Assembly: GCA_000277445.1 (NCBI GenBank)
Contig: AJWJ01000049.1
Location: forward strand, 1-64,000
Length of the DNA stretch: 64,000 nucleotides
Origin: Polysphondylium violaceum
Taxonomy: Eukaryota > Evosea > Eumycetozoa > Dictyosteliales > Dictyosteliaceae
Direction: 5' to 3'
Positions 1-10,299 of this stretch are shown in pieces; position 1 is the stretch's first letter, and each line of letters opens with the position of its first letter. The notes beneath the pieces are model-generated. The model did no database searches, had not been told where the DNA came from, and saw nothing but the letters and a program-made list of their open reading frames with translations. Made by a program: the position numbers and the translations under genes.

Positions 1-1431
1 AAAGCAAATAAAAGTGATAAAAACCATAAACCAATTCTAAAATATTTAAAATATACATTTTTTTCTATTCAAATATGTTAATATTTGTACAAAGTAGTAG
101 TGGATTTGATAGTTACATACTAATTTTACTCGTAAGATAAAAATCATAACACAAGAAAGCCCACCAGAAAAGTGTAGCCATTGTACCCCAATGAAAAAGA
201 AAGCCACTAAAACCACATCGTACATCGGTCTGTGTAATGTATCTACCTGGTTCATCACCACATACAAACTGTAAATCTGGTTTAGATAGCTCCAAAAAGA
301 AAGAGATATCTACAATCACTGTGCTAAATGTAAAAGATAAAATGATTTCATATTTCTTTGAATACTTTTTAGTCAATAGTCCAAATGTAATAAATAATAT
401 GACCGATCCTGTAAATGATAAAAAGTATAATACAACTTTGGAAATATACATTGCATCAACTTCTCTTTTTGTAGATATTTGCATTGGACATGGAACTACA
501 CATGATGATTCTGGATCAATTCTGATATAGTAAAATAATTTCAATTAATACAACGATATATTACCATTAATAATATTAATATATACTCGTAAAGTGAGAA
601 ATAAGCAGGCTGATCTTTTTGTTGTTGATAGGAAACATTTAATAATGGATGAGGGCACTGTAAAGTTGCTGGTTGAGCTTGTGTACTATAATGACTGCAT
701 TGAATGGTTTCATTTGAAGGTCCGCCAAATGCTTGCAAATCATAAATTGTAGAGCTATCGGGGTAGGATGGTAGTCCATCACTACTTTTATTACTGCATA
801 AATATTCTGGTGGAAATAATGCCACAAAAGCACTGCAAATTTGTTCAGTGATTTCTATGTTTTTTTTTGAAATTTTGGTTTTTTTCAAATCGAAAAAAGA
901 AGATTTGTAAAGATTAGTAAAGTGTTTAAAAAAGAATAAAATGATGATAATACTTACTACAATCTCCTTGACACAAGAGTGAAGGTAAATATATAGTTGG
1001 GGTAGTTGAATTTACTATTACACATTGAGGATAGTTCTAGTTATTTTTAAACATAGTTTTAGTGATGAAATGTATTTTTAGAATTTTTTGCGCGACTCTA
1101 AAAAAAAAACTTTCCTATTTTTTTATGTAAAGGAATAAATACTACATACATAAGAACACAAGAGTTTTTGAAGATAGGGGGCACAATCAGGTCCAGCAGC
1201 ACTTGTTATACCAAAGAAATAAGAAAAACTAGCTTCAATAGCAGTTTGATTTTGATCACTCTTTAGGTATATATTGGTTTGATTGGTGCCTAGGATAGAA
1301 TTACAAACAGAGGTTGAAGAAAGTGTTTCGCATCTACCTTTTTCATCCCATGCATATGAGAAATTTAAAAATAATACTAATAATACAAAATATCTAATAC
1401 AAATGGTAGTGGTACTGTAGTTGTTGTCCAT
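1..1431 (-). CDS. Frizzled/smoothened-like receptor, C-terminus cut by window edge
   Basis: Five exons read on the minus strand: 1431-1150, 1036-958, 854-587, 521-121 and 36-<1. Donors are GTATGT, GTAAGT, GTATAT and GTATGT, and phases agree at every join. The protein opens with a signal peptide (ICIRYFVLLVLFLNFSYAW), then a Cys-rich extracellular domain with many potential N-glycosylation sites and pieces such as YPQCVIVNSTTP and PSLLCQGDC, typical of the frizzled CRD. A CVVPCPMQ linker leads into the first membrane helices (VVLYFLSFTGSVILFITFGLL, then IILSFTFSTVIVDISFFLEL, then a GFLFHWGTMATLFWWAF helix). The remaining helices lie beyond base 1. By family it is a seven-helix cell-surface receptor of the large dictyostelid fsl set; ligand unknown. 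The assignment is firm, the exact family member is not. Confidence 0.85.
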
Positions 1432-1731
1432 GTTTTTATATTAACCAACAACAATACATTATTGACATTGAATGAAAAAAAAAACCCATTTGTTCGAAAA
1501 GAGGTTGTCTCTCGCCCCCGAAAAAATTTCATAAAAATTCAAAAAAAAAAAAGTAATCATGATTTCGGGGCTTTGATGTTGATGAAAATAATTCATAAAA
1601 AAGTTAAAAATATCCTTTCAGAATCATTATTTTTTTTTCTTTACCCTTTACAAGTGTTTTGGTACAAGGTCACGGATTTGAAAATCAATAGAGTAGTTAA
1701 AATATACATATTTATTAAATATAAAGAGGAT
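1432..1731. other. Intergenic region between two minus-strand membrane-protein genes
   Basis: AT-rich spacer between the stop of the seven-helix gene at 1732 and the start of the frizzled-like gene at 1431. It must hold the promoter of the frizzled-like gene. I see A/T runs near 1540 and 1630 but no named element and no coding sequence I trust. Confidence 0.5.
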
Positions 1732-2846
1732 TTAGGGTTGAATATTAATAGTATCTTTTGATGAAGCAAATGATGTGCCTTTAATTGGTGGTGATAGACT
1801 ACCATTGCTCTTAGAGGAAGCTGTTGTACCACCACTGTATGTGTCGGGTGGTAAAGTATAGTTAGGATTAAAGAATTTAATGATTTTATGATGATTGAGT
1901 GGATACACAATAAACACCAACTCTAATTCATAAATCATTTGAATTGAAAAACTAAACCAACCATTAAACACCCCACGAAATTCTGATTCTAAAATAAACA
2001 TAAATATTGGTATAGTTAGGCAGGTAAAAGAAAAACTAAATGCAGTTATAAAGAATTTTCTCTATTATTATAAAAAATAGTTAATATTTTTGTTTTTAAT
2101 TAAAAGAGATAAAGTAAACAAACTTACAGTTCTTTTTCTTGTATTGTCATTCATTTTTTTAAATTGCCAAATTAAATAGATCCATAATACCCCTACAATA
2201 ATTACAGTACTTGCTAACAAAAAGTAATCATAAACCTTGGTAGCCTTTTCAAAACTATCATTATTTGGAGAGTCTGGTAAAAAATCTTGATGAAACACCA
2301 TACCAAGACAAATGACTGTGATTATAAAATTGGGGACCAAATAAGCTCCAAATATAATTTTTGTCTTTTTGGTTAATAAATTACCATTATTAATTTTTAA
2401 GGAATTTTGAATCATTGATATCCTATTATTATATATTATTAATATTATTAATTTTATAATCAATATTATCATTAGTCATATATTTACCAATTCAAAAAAA
2501 TTAGCATCAAAGAAGCTACAGCTATAAAACCAAAAATATAATTTATTGCTGTTGAATATTGAGTAAGGGTCAATAAGTGGATTTTACCCTCAATGGCGGA
2601 GTAAACTGTGATTAGACTTGCTAAAAGAAAACTCGTATTACTTATATAGACCGCAGATCTGAGTTTTCCAAGATTTGATTTCATTGGGTCTATAAAATAT
2701 ATATAAAATATTTTCAACATTAAAATAAATAGTACTATAGTACCCAAACTACACTGAACTATGAGACCATCTATTCTATTATTATATCTATCACTAGGTT
2801 TGTATGGGATATCCATAAGAATCGCTGATGGTAGTTTTGGTGTCAT
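1732..2846 (-). CDS. Seven-helix membrane protein, possibly THH1/TOM1/TOM3-like
   Basis: Three exons (2846-2488, 2422-2128, 2061-1732) give 327 residues. The middle join is decided by phase: only the acceptor at 2063-2062 keeps the frame, and it restores a helix (FITAFSFSFTCLTIPIFMFI). Hydrophobic segments lie near residues 28-50, 65-85, 95-118, 142-165, 185-207, 222-243 and 252-275, making seven helices with no signal peptide. A basic loop (KKMNDNTRKRTRK) precedes helix 6. Helix 7 ends in YPLNHHKIIKFFNPNYTLP, followed by a short Ser/Thr-rich tail. The layout recalls the THH1/TOM1/TOM3 domain family, but I see no diagnostic motif, so a divergent GPCR-like protein is equally possible. Same strand as the frizzled-like gene next door; no sign of relatedness. 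Confidence 0.7.
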
Positions 2847-3697
2847 TCTTTAGATTTTTTTTTCTTTACAATTCTATATCTATATCTGTATCCAATTTGT
2901 AAGAAAATGTAATTGATGCGTTTCTTTGTTTGGAGAAAGAATTCATATATATTGAATTATGTTTTATTCTATTCCATTTTTTTTTTTGTTTTTTTTATTT
3001 CAATGATTCAATTCTTTATTTTTGTGTATATTCCCTATCAAAGAGGTTATGATTGTTGGCTATACAGATTATACAATAGGTTAGTGGTGGTGGTAATATT
3101 GCTACTGGCCATGTATTTACTGTATAGTTTACTTTTCCCACAGAAGGGGAATAAATCACATATTTGAAGGGAGTTAAAGTGGGAAGTGGGAAATTTTTAT
3201 ACATTTGTGGTGAAATGTATTGTGTTAAAGTGTTGAGGGTGAGATTGTGTGCGTGTAATTTTGTGTGTTTTCTTTTTGATGAGGGGGTGTAGTGGGTGTA
3301 TGTTTTATTAAAGTTGATGATCATATTCATTGGGAATGTGATAGTGTGATAGTGTGTGTATGAATAATAAATGAGAGAGATGACTGTAGTTTATAACTTT
3401 TCAAGAGAGGCAAAGTGAGATTTAACCAAATTTATTACTCAGATTAGAGATTGGCACAAACTTTCTATTTCTAAGCAAGATAAACCAACATATTTTAAAC
3501 ATTTTCAGATATAGAGAAAATAAATTAATTGAATTGTAACACTGAAAAGATGAATTGATTGAGAGAAAAAATACTACTAATAATAATTATATTATAGTGA
3601 AGAGATTTAAATATCAGGTATTGGGGTACGATCCTTCAATTTAAAAAGAGAGTTATATAAATAATATAAAAATCCAAGTCTCATGTTTTTTTTGAGA
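2847..3697. other. Gene-free AT-rich region
   Basis: Contains T runs near 2977-2998 and a GT-rich stretch (about 3225-3360). Short open frames here have no domain, no coding composition and overlap on opposite strands, so I treat them as chance. It includes the promoter of the minus-strand gene starting at 2846. Confidence 0.5.
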
Positions 3698-3830
3698 TAT
3701 GGTCTCTAATGACGGTGTCGCTATGTATTCATTATGAACGATAATACATTGCTTTAAAGAATTTCCTAAGTCTATGAAACTTAGTGAAAATTTTAAGGAC
3801 TAGTGTTTTTTTGTAGCTAATTAGAGACTC
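3698..3830. other. Candidate structured RNA or foldback, three nested stems
   Basis: An outer pair GTCTCTAA (3702-3709) and TTAGAGAC (3821-3828) encloses two hairpins: ATGTATT/AATACAT (3723-3729 with 3743-3749) and CTAAGT/ACTTAG (3766-3771 with 3779-3784). Together they form a closed multibranch shape in a gene-free region slightly less AT-rich than its surroundings. No recognised RNA family motif was seen. Short inverted repeats are common by chance in AT-rich DNA, so confidence is low and the strand is undetermined. Confidence 0.2.
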
Positions 3831-4562
3831 AGACGGAGGGGTTTGCTTTCTTACAAGATATCTAATATGATAATTTGTGTATGTTTGCAATGGGTGAATA
3901 AAAACGAATGATAATTATTTTTATAATTTTGTTTTTTTTGTTTTTGAAAATCATGCCAAATACTGATTTGGGTGAGGATTTCCTTCCATTACATTTATTT
4001 ATTTTAAATATTTAATAAAATGGGATATCTTTTATTTGTTAAAGGGTTTTGTGACTGAAGAAACACAAAGGATAAACCATAAATAATAAAGTATTAGATT
4101 TTAAATTAAAGACATAGATTAAAAAATCGGCTAATGAATCCCAATGAATTTGGTATTTATAGTTTTTATTGTTTTTAAAAATTAAATATAAAAATTAATT
4201 ATTAAAATTAATTTTTACCTGGAATTGAGTCTGTTGTAAAATGATAGATTTATCGTAGATTTTACTGATAGACATATAGATCTTCATCAATAAAATTTAA
4301 TAAATATGTAGTATTTATAAAGGGGTAGTGAGGTTTACCATGTGAATTATAAAAACATATACATAAATAAATATTAGAATAAAAGAGATGATTCTATAAA
4401 ATGATGAAAGCATGAATATAATTTTATTTTTTAATCATATTTATAGTTTTCATATTTAATAGAAACTAAAGATAGATATGAATGACAATAAAACACAATA
4501 AGTACAAAAGGCTTCTATTGTGGTGAGAAGGAGTGCGCAGAACCGACTGGATCTGATGATCT

Positions 4563-5128
4563 TTATTTATTGTTTTTATATAATATTAAATAAAAGATTA
4601 ATATTATGGGACACGACTCATTCCTATTACACATAATATTCTGGTATTTAATATTATATAAAAAGTCACATAACACACCAACAAATTTGAATTGAACTTC
4701 ATCCATCCATTTGATTGGGTTCGAATCGTTATCTTTGCTAATGGCTTTAACAAAGTCCTTGATAGCTTCGGCTTTGGTTAAGACGTCAGATTGCTTTACG
4801 TCGTTACCATAGAGATTTTTGATCACTTTAATTCATGTACAGAGAGTTGTCTCTTTTTGTTCCCGGCTGATGGCATTGATTTGGCTGGTGGCATTGATAT
4901 GGTAGCTTCAGCGACGGCTTCAGTGGAGTCTTCTTCATTTTATTCTTCTTGTTCTTGTTCTTTTTCTAGCTCTTGTTCTTCTACTTGTTCTTGCTCCCCT
5001 TCATTAATTTCTGGGGTGTCATCCATGGGATCAGAGATAACTGCGGTAGCTAATGCGGCAGTGGTCAATTCCTTATCGTCACTGGATGGTGGATTGGCTT
5101 TTCTTATAATTCGTCTTGGCTTGGTCAT
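4563..5128 (-). pseudogene. Decayed reading frame inside the inverted-repeat element
   Basis: The frame starts with a basic segment (MTKPRRIIRKANPP), continues into a very acidic Glu/Gln-rich tract (EQEQVEEQELEKEQEQEE), then a mixed segment, then a predicted helical part (DVLTKAEAIKDFVKAI). It is interrupted about twice, so it is not an intact gene as written; no intron signals explain the interruptions. The distal end runs into the 92-bp foldback at 4573-4664. I recognise no domain. Its position between inverted repeats suggests it belonged to the element, but it could be a captured or separate host gene. GC content is higher than the flanks, which argues that it was coding in the past. Confidence 0.45.
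4573..4664. repeat. 92-bp palindromic foldback (MITE-like)
   Basis: Arms 4573-4592 and 4645-4664 are perfect 20-base inverted copies (core TATATAATATTAAATA). A second inner pair, AATATTATG (4600-4608) and CATAATATT (4632-4640), is also perfect. The loop between the inner arms is about 23 bases and is not AT-only (it contains GGGACACGACTCATTCC). The unit sits at the distal end of the decayed reading frame and looks like a small insertion. An alternative reading is a hairpin terminator for that frame. Confidence 0.5.
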
Positions 5129-5628
5129 GTTTTAAAAGAATCTTAATATGATATAATAGTAGAGATTTTTAGAAAAAAAATAAAAAAAAAGTGTAATTAA
5201 GTGGTGAAACAAAAACAAATAAATTATACTATTATTATTATAATTAAAATAATTTATAAATGAGAGATTGATTATTGATATGCTTTATTCTTAACAAAAA
5301 ACCCAGCTTTGGAAAAATATGAATTCAAATTGGATTTGACTATTCTTTACTGGAATTGATTTACATACTTATGTAAATCCATTGTATATTCTTGTAAGGT
5401 CATATGTATTGCACCTGGTGCATATCCGGTCGTTTCTAACCTCATGGATAAAATAGGAATGTCTTTACCGTTTCACGCGATTTTGTCAAAAAGTCGGTTA
5501 AAAATGTGAAATGTAATGGATGGAAATCCTCACGTTAATCATTGCGCATTATTTGGCATGATTTTCAAAACATAAAAACTTTAAATTTAAGAACCCGATA
5601 AATGATTTTAAAATGAGAAAATGTTGAG

Positions 5629-5702
5629 TACTTAGTGCGGGAATCGAACCCACGGCCTTCACCGTGTAAAGGTGACGTGATAACCAACTACACCAACCAA
5701 GC
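5629..5702 (-). tRNA. tRNA-Val (anticodon UAC)
   Basis: Reads on the minus strand as a full cloverleaf. The acceptor GCTTGGT pairs with ACTAAGT (5' at 5702, 3' side at 5636-5630) with G-U allowed. The D arm is GTG...CAC around TAGTTGGTTAT. The anticodon stem TCACC/GGTGA closes the loop TTTACAC, giving anticodon TAC. The T arm GTGGG/CCCGC closes TTCGATT. No intron is visible. The A box (TGGTGTAGTTGG) and B box (GGTTCGATTCC) are intact. Next to it lies the inverted-repeat element; tRNA flanks are known integration sites for dictyostelid mobile elements. Confidence 0.93.
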
Positions 5703-5930
5703 TGGGATGAAATTGCGAGGAAGATTTGTTTGAATTTATATCTTGGTTATGTGGATGGTTTCTTGAGTATTCAATTCATTCAATAAATTCTCAATGAGGA
5801 TAGGGCATAGTTCTGTGGTGGAGTTAGGGTTGAAGGTGCATATTATGAGAACCCGGTAATTAAATACCGCAGTCCAAAACATATTATCACAACCATACAT
5901 ACATCACAGCAACTCACTCTATCTCAAACC

Positions 5931-6149
5931 ATGACCAAACTCAAGAAAGCAATAATTAACCTAGAGAAGGATGTACAACAAAACAGAGTCATCAAAAAGA
6001 TTGAGAAAAAGATTATAAAAATAACAAACAATAATCCAGAAAGAGCACAACTGGTCACTCAAATCCTCGAGAGAAAAACAAAACATAAAAGAAACGCATC
6101 AACACGCAGTTTTCTTGTGATTTTGTTTATCTATAAGGATTTGAATTGA
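5931..6149 (+). CDS. Small basic protein, hypothetical
   Basis: A 72-residue frame starts after an A/C-rich leader (CATCACAGCAACTCACTC...), which is the usual look of 5' leaders elsewhere in this window. The first 55 residues are rich in Lys, Ile and Asn and would form a charged helix (KKAIINLEKDVQQNRVIKKI). The last residues are hydrophobic and may instead be the start of an intron or UTR. I recognise no domain. It lies between the tRNA and a tRNA-like fragment, in an accessory region, so it may be a remnant rather than a working gene. Confidence 0.35.
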   Translation: MTKLKKAIINLEKDVQQNRVIKKIEKKIIKITNNNPERAQLVTQILERKTKHKRNASTRSFLVILFIYKDLN

Positions 6150-6533
6150 GTACTATGTCTTTTTATGATTCATTTTTGAGTTTTTTTGAGTGACATTACC
6201 TGGTGAGGCAAGGGTATATAGTCTGTGAGCACAAAATACATTCTAACTTTATAATTTCACTCACCTTATATAGAAATTTGTTGATCACTAAAACTGTTAA
6301 AAACATCATGTGTTTTGAAAAAGATTTTAAAACGAGTCATGGTTTGGTGGTAAAATGGCAGCCTCGACCCAAGTCCCAAAATTTTGAAATTATTTTTTTT
6401 TTTTGTTGATTTTGTAAAATATTCATGCCTTTTGTAAAAAAAAAAAAGTACAAACTAAAAGCTTCGAATTACTTTTCCCCCAATTATTAATAGAGAAGAG
6501 AAGTTAAAGATAATCACCATCAAACACAACTAT
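6150..6533. other. Intergenic region upstream of the Ulp1-like gene
   Basis: AT-rich; contains a tRNA-like half at 6338-6377, T and A runs at 6388-6447, and a short leader (AATCACCATCAAACACAAC) directly before the ATG at 6534. No other feature seen. Confidence 0.5.
6338..6377 (+). other. tRNA-like 5' half (possible tRNA-Gly fragment)
   Basis: The sequence TGGTTTGGTGGTAAAATGGC (6340-6359) reads as a tRNA D arm with an A-box, followed by AGCC where the anticodon stem should begin. After about 6377 the match stops: no anticodon stem closure, no T loop and no acceptor partner. It resembles the 5' half of eukaryotic tRNA-Gly genes. It is probably a truncated copy or insertion scar rather than a functional tRNA. 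Confidence 0.3.
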
Positions 6534-7902
6534 ATGGAAGAAGATATCGAAGAGATCAGCAGCAATAATAATCAACAGCCACCAAGTAGCAACGAGGACG
6601 ACGACAACAATGAGGAGGACGACAAACAGCAGCAGAGGCTAAAGGGCCACAAAGACAATTTTAAAAAGTCACTCGATATTCTCTATCGCGCCTATCAGGC
6701 GATATTTCACTTTATTCGCGACGAAAAGCCATCGATCGTGTTTCATTCGCCCAACTCGACGCGAAAGAATTCGAATACATATAAATATCGTATGGTCTAC
6801 TTTGACAGCAACGCGCTTCCCAAGCAGGCTGAAAACTTTGTTCGACATCCCAACGACCCTGATGCGGTGATATCATTTACCTATCGGTTTGAACTCGTGC
6901 ATACAAAGACTCTGTTCAAGAATTCATTTGTCCAGTTTCTGTTGGACATGATCAAATCGCGCTACAAATCCTATGTCTTGAACGACAAGCGTATTTTAAA
7001 GTCGCCGTTAAACAATCTGTTTTCCATCGATCAATTTGCTGATACACTGTACCAGTCGTTTATGCAGTACAATCCCGCACAGATCCTCAACTCTAACGAC
7101 TGCCGTATTATTTCCACTGCGCTGTGCAATCATTATGAGCGTAAGGAATATAAGAGACATCCTACCAGCTATAAGGTCAAGTCGTTCAAGAAAAAAGATA
7201 TCATCGAAAAGATCCTCGTTTCCAAGGGATTGGATTACATTGTCGAGGAGGATAGCAAGACACAGATACACAACCTTGTCAATATCAACAGCATCAAATC
7301 CAATATGCTTTTGTCGGGTGACAGTATTTCCTCATACCTCGAGATCCCAGACAAAGAAAACGCCAAACAAGTGTTGGGCTGGGACAACGAAGACGATCGA
7401 ATTGGCCGCCCCGACATTATACCCGACATCTTTTTACTCGACTATTTGCTCGCCAAACTCTTGTCCAACGTTGGCACGATCCTCACAGAAAACACCTACA
7501 CAAGCACAAAGAATCCATTTTTAATCTACTCTTTTCAAACGACATTTGACAACCGTCCATTCCAAATCCCCACCGACTCGAAATCCAAGCTCATTGTCTT
7601 GCCACTTTCTATGAAAGGCCATTACTCGTTTGCACTCTTTTCCATAGACTCTGAAAACTGTATCGACATCTACCACATCGATCCTCATGTCGGTGCCGAT
7701 TGCCCATTGTGTCGAAAGAAATCTTTTCTCTTTCACTTTGTAAAGAAAAACTTTTTCCATGTAGAAAACATTCGTTACAATCATATCTATACTCAACAAC
7801 AAACCGAGTTTGAAGAGAACACTAACATTAATAATAATCCTAATCATAATCACAACTCAATTCCAGATGATGATGATGAATATAATAATAGTAATAATAG
7901 TA

Positions 7903-7937
<35 letters not shown>

Positions 7938-8645
7938 CACAACTCAACTTCAGACAATAGAGGATTCTTTACCATTTTAAATATTGTCGCTATGGTTCAA
8001 GATTTAAATCAACAATGGATTGATAATTGTAATTTTAATATATCTCAATTATTTGAATTTATCAATAATCAACGATTGGCGTTGGTAGAGGGCCAACCAA
8101 ACACTCTTTTCAACTTTAAGATTGTTGAAATCAATAGATTGGAATTTAAACATCTCTTAAAGTTGGACTATATTGACGTCATTAAAAAAACAAAAAAAAT
8201 ATTGCTCACAAATCAACCAATACCAACTGAAATTCATGAATCAATCCTCAGAATATCAAGATATTTAAATCAAAATTTTTCAACCACTGAATCTACATCT
8301 ATTGTAAATAATAATTATAATCTTCCATTTAATAGCTTATTAAATTTATTTAATAATCAAAATCAAATTAATAGTAATAATGATAATAGTAATGATAATA
8401 ACAATAATGAGGATGATCAAGAAAATGTAAATAATCAAGAACAAAATCAAGATGATAATATGGATAGCAATAATAATATAGATAATAACGATAACAATAT
8501 CGACAATAATAATAATATAGATGATGATAATAATGAAAAAAGAAAAGATTTAGAAATTAATATAGATGATAATGATAGTAAAGGAAATTTATTAAAGAAA
8601 CAAAAAACAATTAATCAATATGTAAAATCCTCTCCAGATATGTAA
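6534..8645 (+). CDS. Ulp1/SENP (C48)-like protein, catalytic Cys apparently absent
   Basis: A single exon of 703 residues. After an acidic Asn/Gln-rich head (1-35), residues 45-330 are a well-structured region of unknown type. LSGDSISSYLEI resembles the LxDxxIxxYL start of the Ulp1 fold. KGHYSFALFSIDSE gives a candidate catalytic His363, and HIDPH gives Asp383, with Ulp1-like spacing. Next comes an Asn-rich insert (about 428-470), then DNRGFFTILNIVAMV, which aligns with the usual DCGxFxxxN motif but has Arg476 in place of Cys. The tail (about 600-690) is Asn/Asp-rich and ends in a basic patch. Family role would be removal of SUMO or a related modifier; with the Cys missing it may bind without cleaving. 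Codon use is clearly richer in G/C up to about 7800, then turns AT-rich. Fold assignment is inference. Confidence 0.6.
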
Positions 8646-8712
8646 ATAAAAATAAACAACTTTATATTTTCACTAAAATAGATTTGTAGTGAAAAAAAAA
8701 TGAAAAAAGCTT

Positions 8713-10179
8713 CTATTCTTCTTTTATATTCTTACTGGTATCGAGATACCAATTATTAGAAGATATCCTTTCAGAAAAGTTTGGTCTTATTGGATCATAA
8801 AAAGAGGCCAATGTTTCAGACCATGATCTAAATAATGTTGATTTTTGTAAATAATTGAATAGAGCATTTCCTTGTTCTTCTTTATAATGGATCAAGTCTG
8901 AGAGAAGGAGAGGAACAAACCAATAGTTTTTACTCATTAGTAAAAGTGGAGCAAAAATGGTTTTCAGTGCTTGAATTCTACAATAGAGATCATTGTCTAC
9001 GGGTCTGTAAAGAAAGCTGCCTGTTCCATATTGAATGGGCAATAAATTGGAGCCTCTATACACGACTACACCGGTCACTATAGCATTGCATACACAATTC
9101 AGAGCGGTATATAGAGTAAATGGGCGTCTCATCACAAGATTTGAAACAATTACATAACCGAAACCCAGTAAAACACCTTCAGCAATTCTGTCTTGAGCCA
9201 TGCCTGTAAATCTTTGTTGCTTGGGATAAAAGGGATCATATGTGTAATCAGAGGGGAGTGGGCCTAGTTTTTTTTCCTTTTTACATTCCAACAATGCCGA
9301 AGGCACCTCTTTGTCAATGGACTGGAAATACTGTATTGTATACTCGACAATCGTGGCTGACAGCTCATCCACTTCAGCTTTAATCTGTCGTGATTGTTCA
9401 AGACCAACTTCTGTTTTGGCATAGGGTTGATTCACAAACATATCGTCAGATTGCTTCAATATATGCAAACAATACTTGTATCCATCACTTTCAATAAACT
9501 TTGTCAACGCCACAGGATCCTCTGTTATCCTCATTAAAATGAAAAGTGAAACAAAAACTGGTAATTTAAAAGCCAACATATTTGCAAAGAGAAAATAATC
9601 CCGATCACTGAAAAACTTTGTTATATTTGGAGAAAAATCTGAAACTTCATTTAGAAATGTGTGAAGGGCTCTATATTGATGTGGAAGAACCATCTCAGGA
9701 CCATCAAATTGATTTTCTAAAATATCTTTTTTTAGAGATTGTTAGTTGTTGATATTTCTCAAAGTCTGTGTAGGTAAATTCACTCACATACTTTTACCAG
9801 ATTCTAAATTATCATTTAATATGAATAAAAGTAAACCTAATTTTCCTAATATTGTCAATCTTTTATCCCATTTACTAGGTTTTTTAAAAGAGTCTTCTTT
9901 AGAACTATTATTTTTATCTTGTTCCTGCTCTTGTTCTTTCTTTTCCTCTTTTTCTTTTTCTTCCTCTTTTTCTTCTTGTTGTTGTGATTGATTTTGATTA
10001 ATTAAAGGTTTTGTTGAATAATATCTCTTTAAACCACCATCACAATTAAATTTATTGTTGATATTGCTTATAACAACAGTCTTTTTGATAAAACTCTTAT
10101 TTGATACAAATACATTTTTATTTGATCCTTTGAGAAGTGATCTCAAAATATTACTTTGTTTAAAAATCTGTCTATTCAT
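8713..10179 (-). CDS. Paralogue 1 of a three-copy family; membrane protein, likely mitochondrial
   Basis: Two exons (10179-9792 and 9716-8713; donor GTATGT, acceptor TTTTAG, phase 1) give 463 residues. Exon 1 begins with a basic, hydroxylated stretch (MNRQIFKQSNILRSLLKG...KRYYSTKP) that looks like a mitochondrial presequence. A Glu/Lys/Gln-rich linker and a hydrophobic segment (GKLGLLLFIL) follow. Exon 2 carries family landmarks SDRDYFLFANM, DGYKYCLHIL, a Gly-rich membrane region (GVLLGFGYVIV and TGVVVYRGS), SKNYWFVPLLL and a closing NNWYLD. These are shared with the frames at 10300-11556 and 11917-13148. I do not recognise the family. The upstream ATG at 10179 was chosen because it opens the presequence-like segment. 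Confidence 0.75.
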
Positions 10180-10299
10180 ATTCTGTGTATAATCAAATAA
10201 AAAGACTCACTCAGAGATACTTGAAAAAATAAAAATTTAAAAAAAAAAAAGAAAAAAGTAGGACCCTTAGATATTTATAAAAACAAAAAATTTAGATAT

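Larger units (their letters stand above)
3942..5570. mobile_element. Inverted-repeat-bounded element, probably a decayed DNA transposon or foldback element
   Basis: The left arm (3942-3996) and right arm (5509-5570, opposite strand) share two blocks. One is a 21-base exact match (3942-3962 with 5550-5570, core TTGAAAATCATGCCAAA). The other is a 24-of-25 match (3972-3996 with 5509-5533, core GTGAGGATTTCC). The spacer between blocks is 9 bases on the left and 16 on the right. Both arms point inward, as terminal inverted repeats do. The interior holds one degraded minus-strand reading frame (about 5128-4563), a 92-bp foldback (4573-4664) and a near-perfect palindrome TGCACC-T-GGTGCA at 5410-5422. 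No target-site duplication is obvious. The right arm ends about 58 bp past the 3' end of a tRNA-Val gene. Family unknown. Confidence 0.45.

Noticed and set aside
2913-3330. Overlapping short frames on both strands
   Set aside because: Low-complexity, mutually exclusive, no leader; judged accidental.
4718-4732. GGGTTCGAATC resembling a tRNA B box
   Set aside because: No tRNA stems around it; lies inside the decayed reading frame.
7036-7524. 162-codon plus-strand frame inside the Ulp1-like gene
   Set aside because: Overlaps the better-supported frame; Ser/Arg/Thr-rich shadow of G/C-rich codons.
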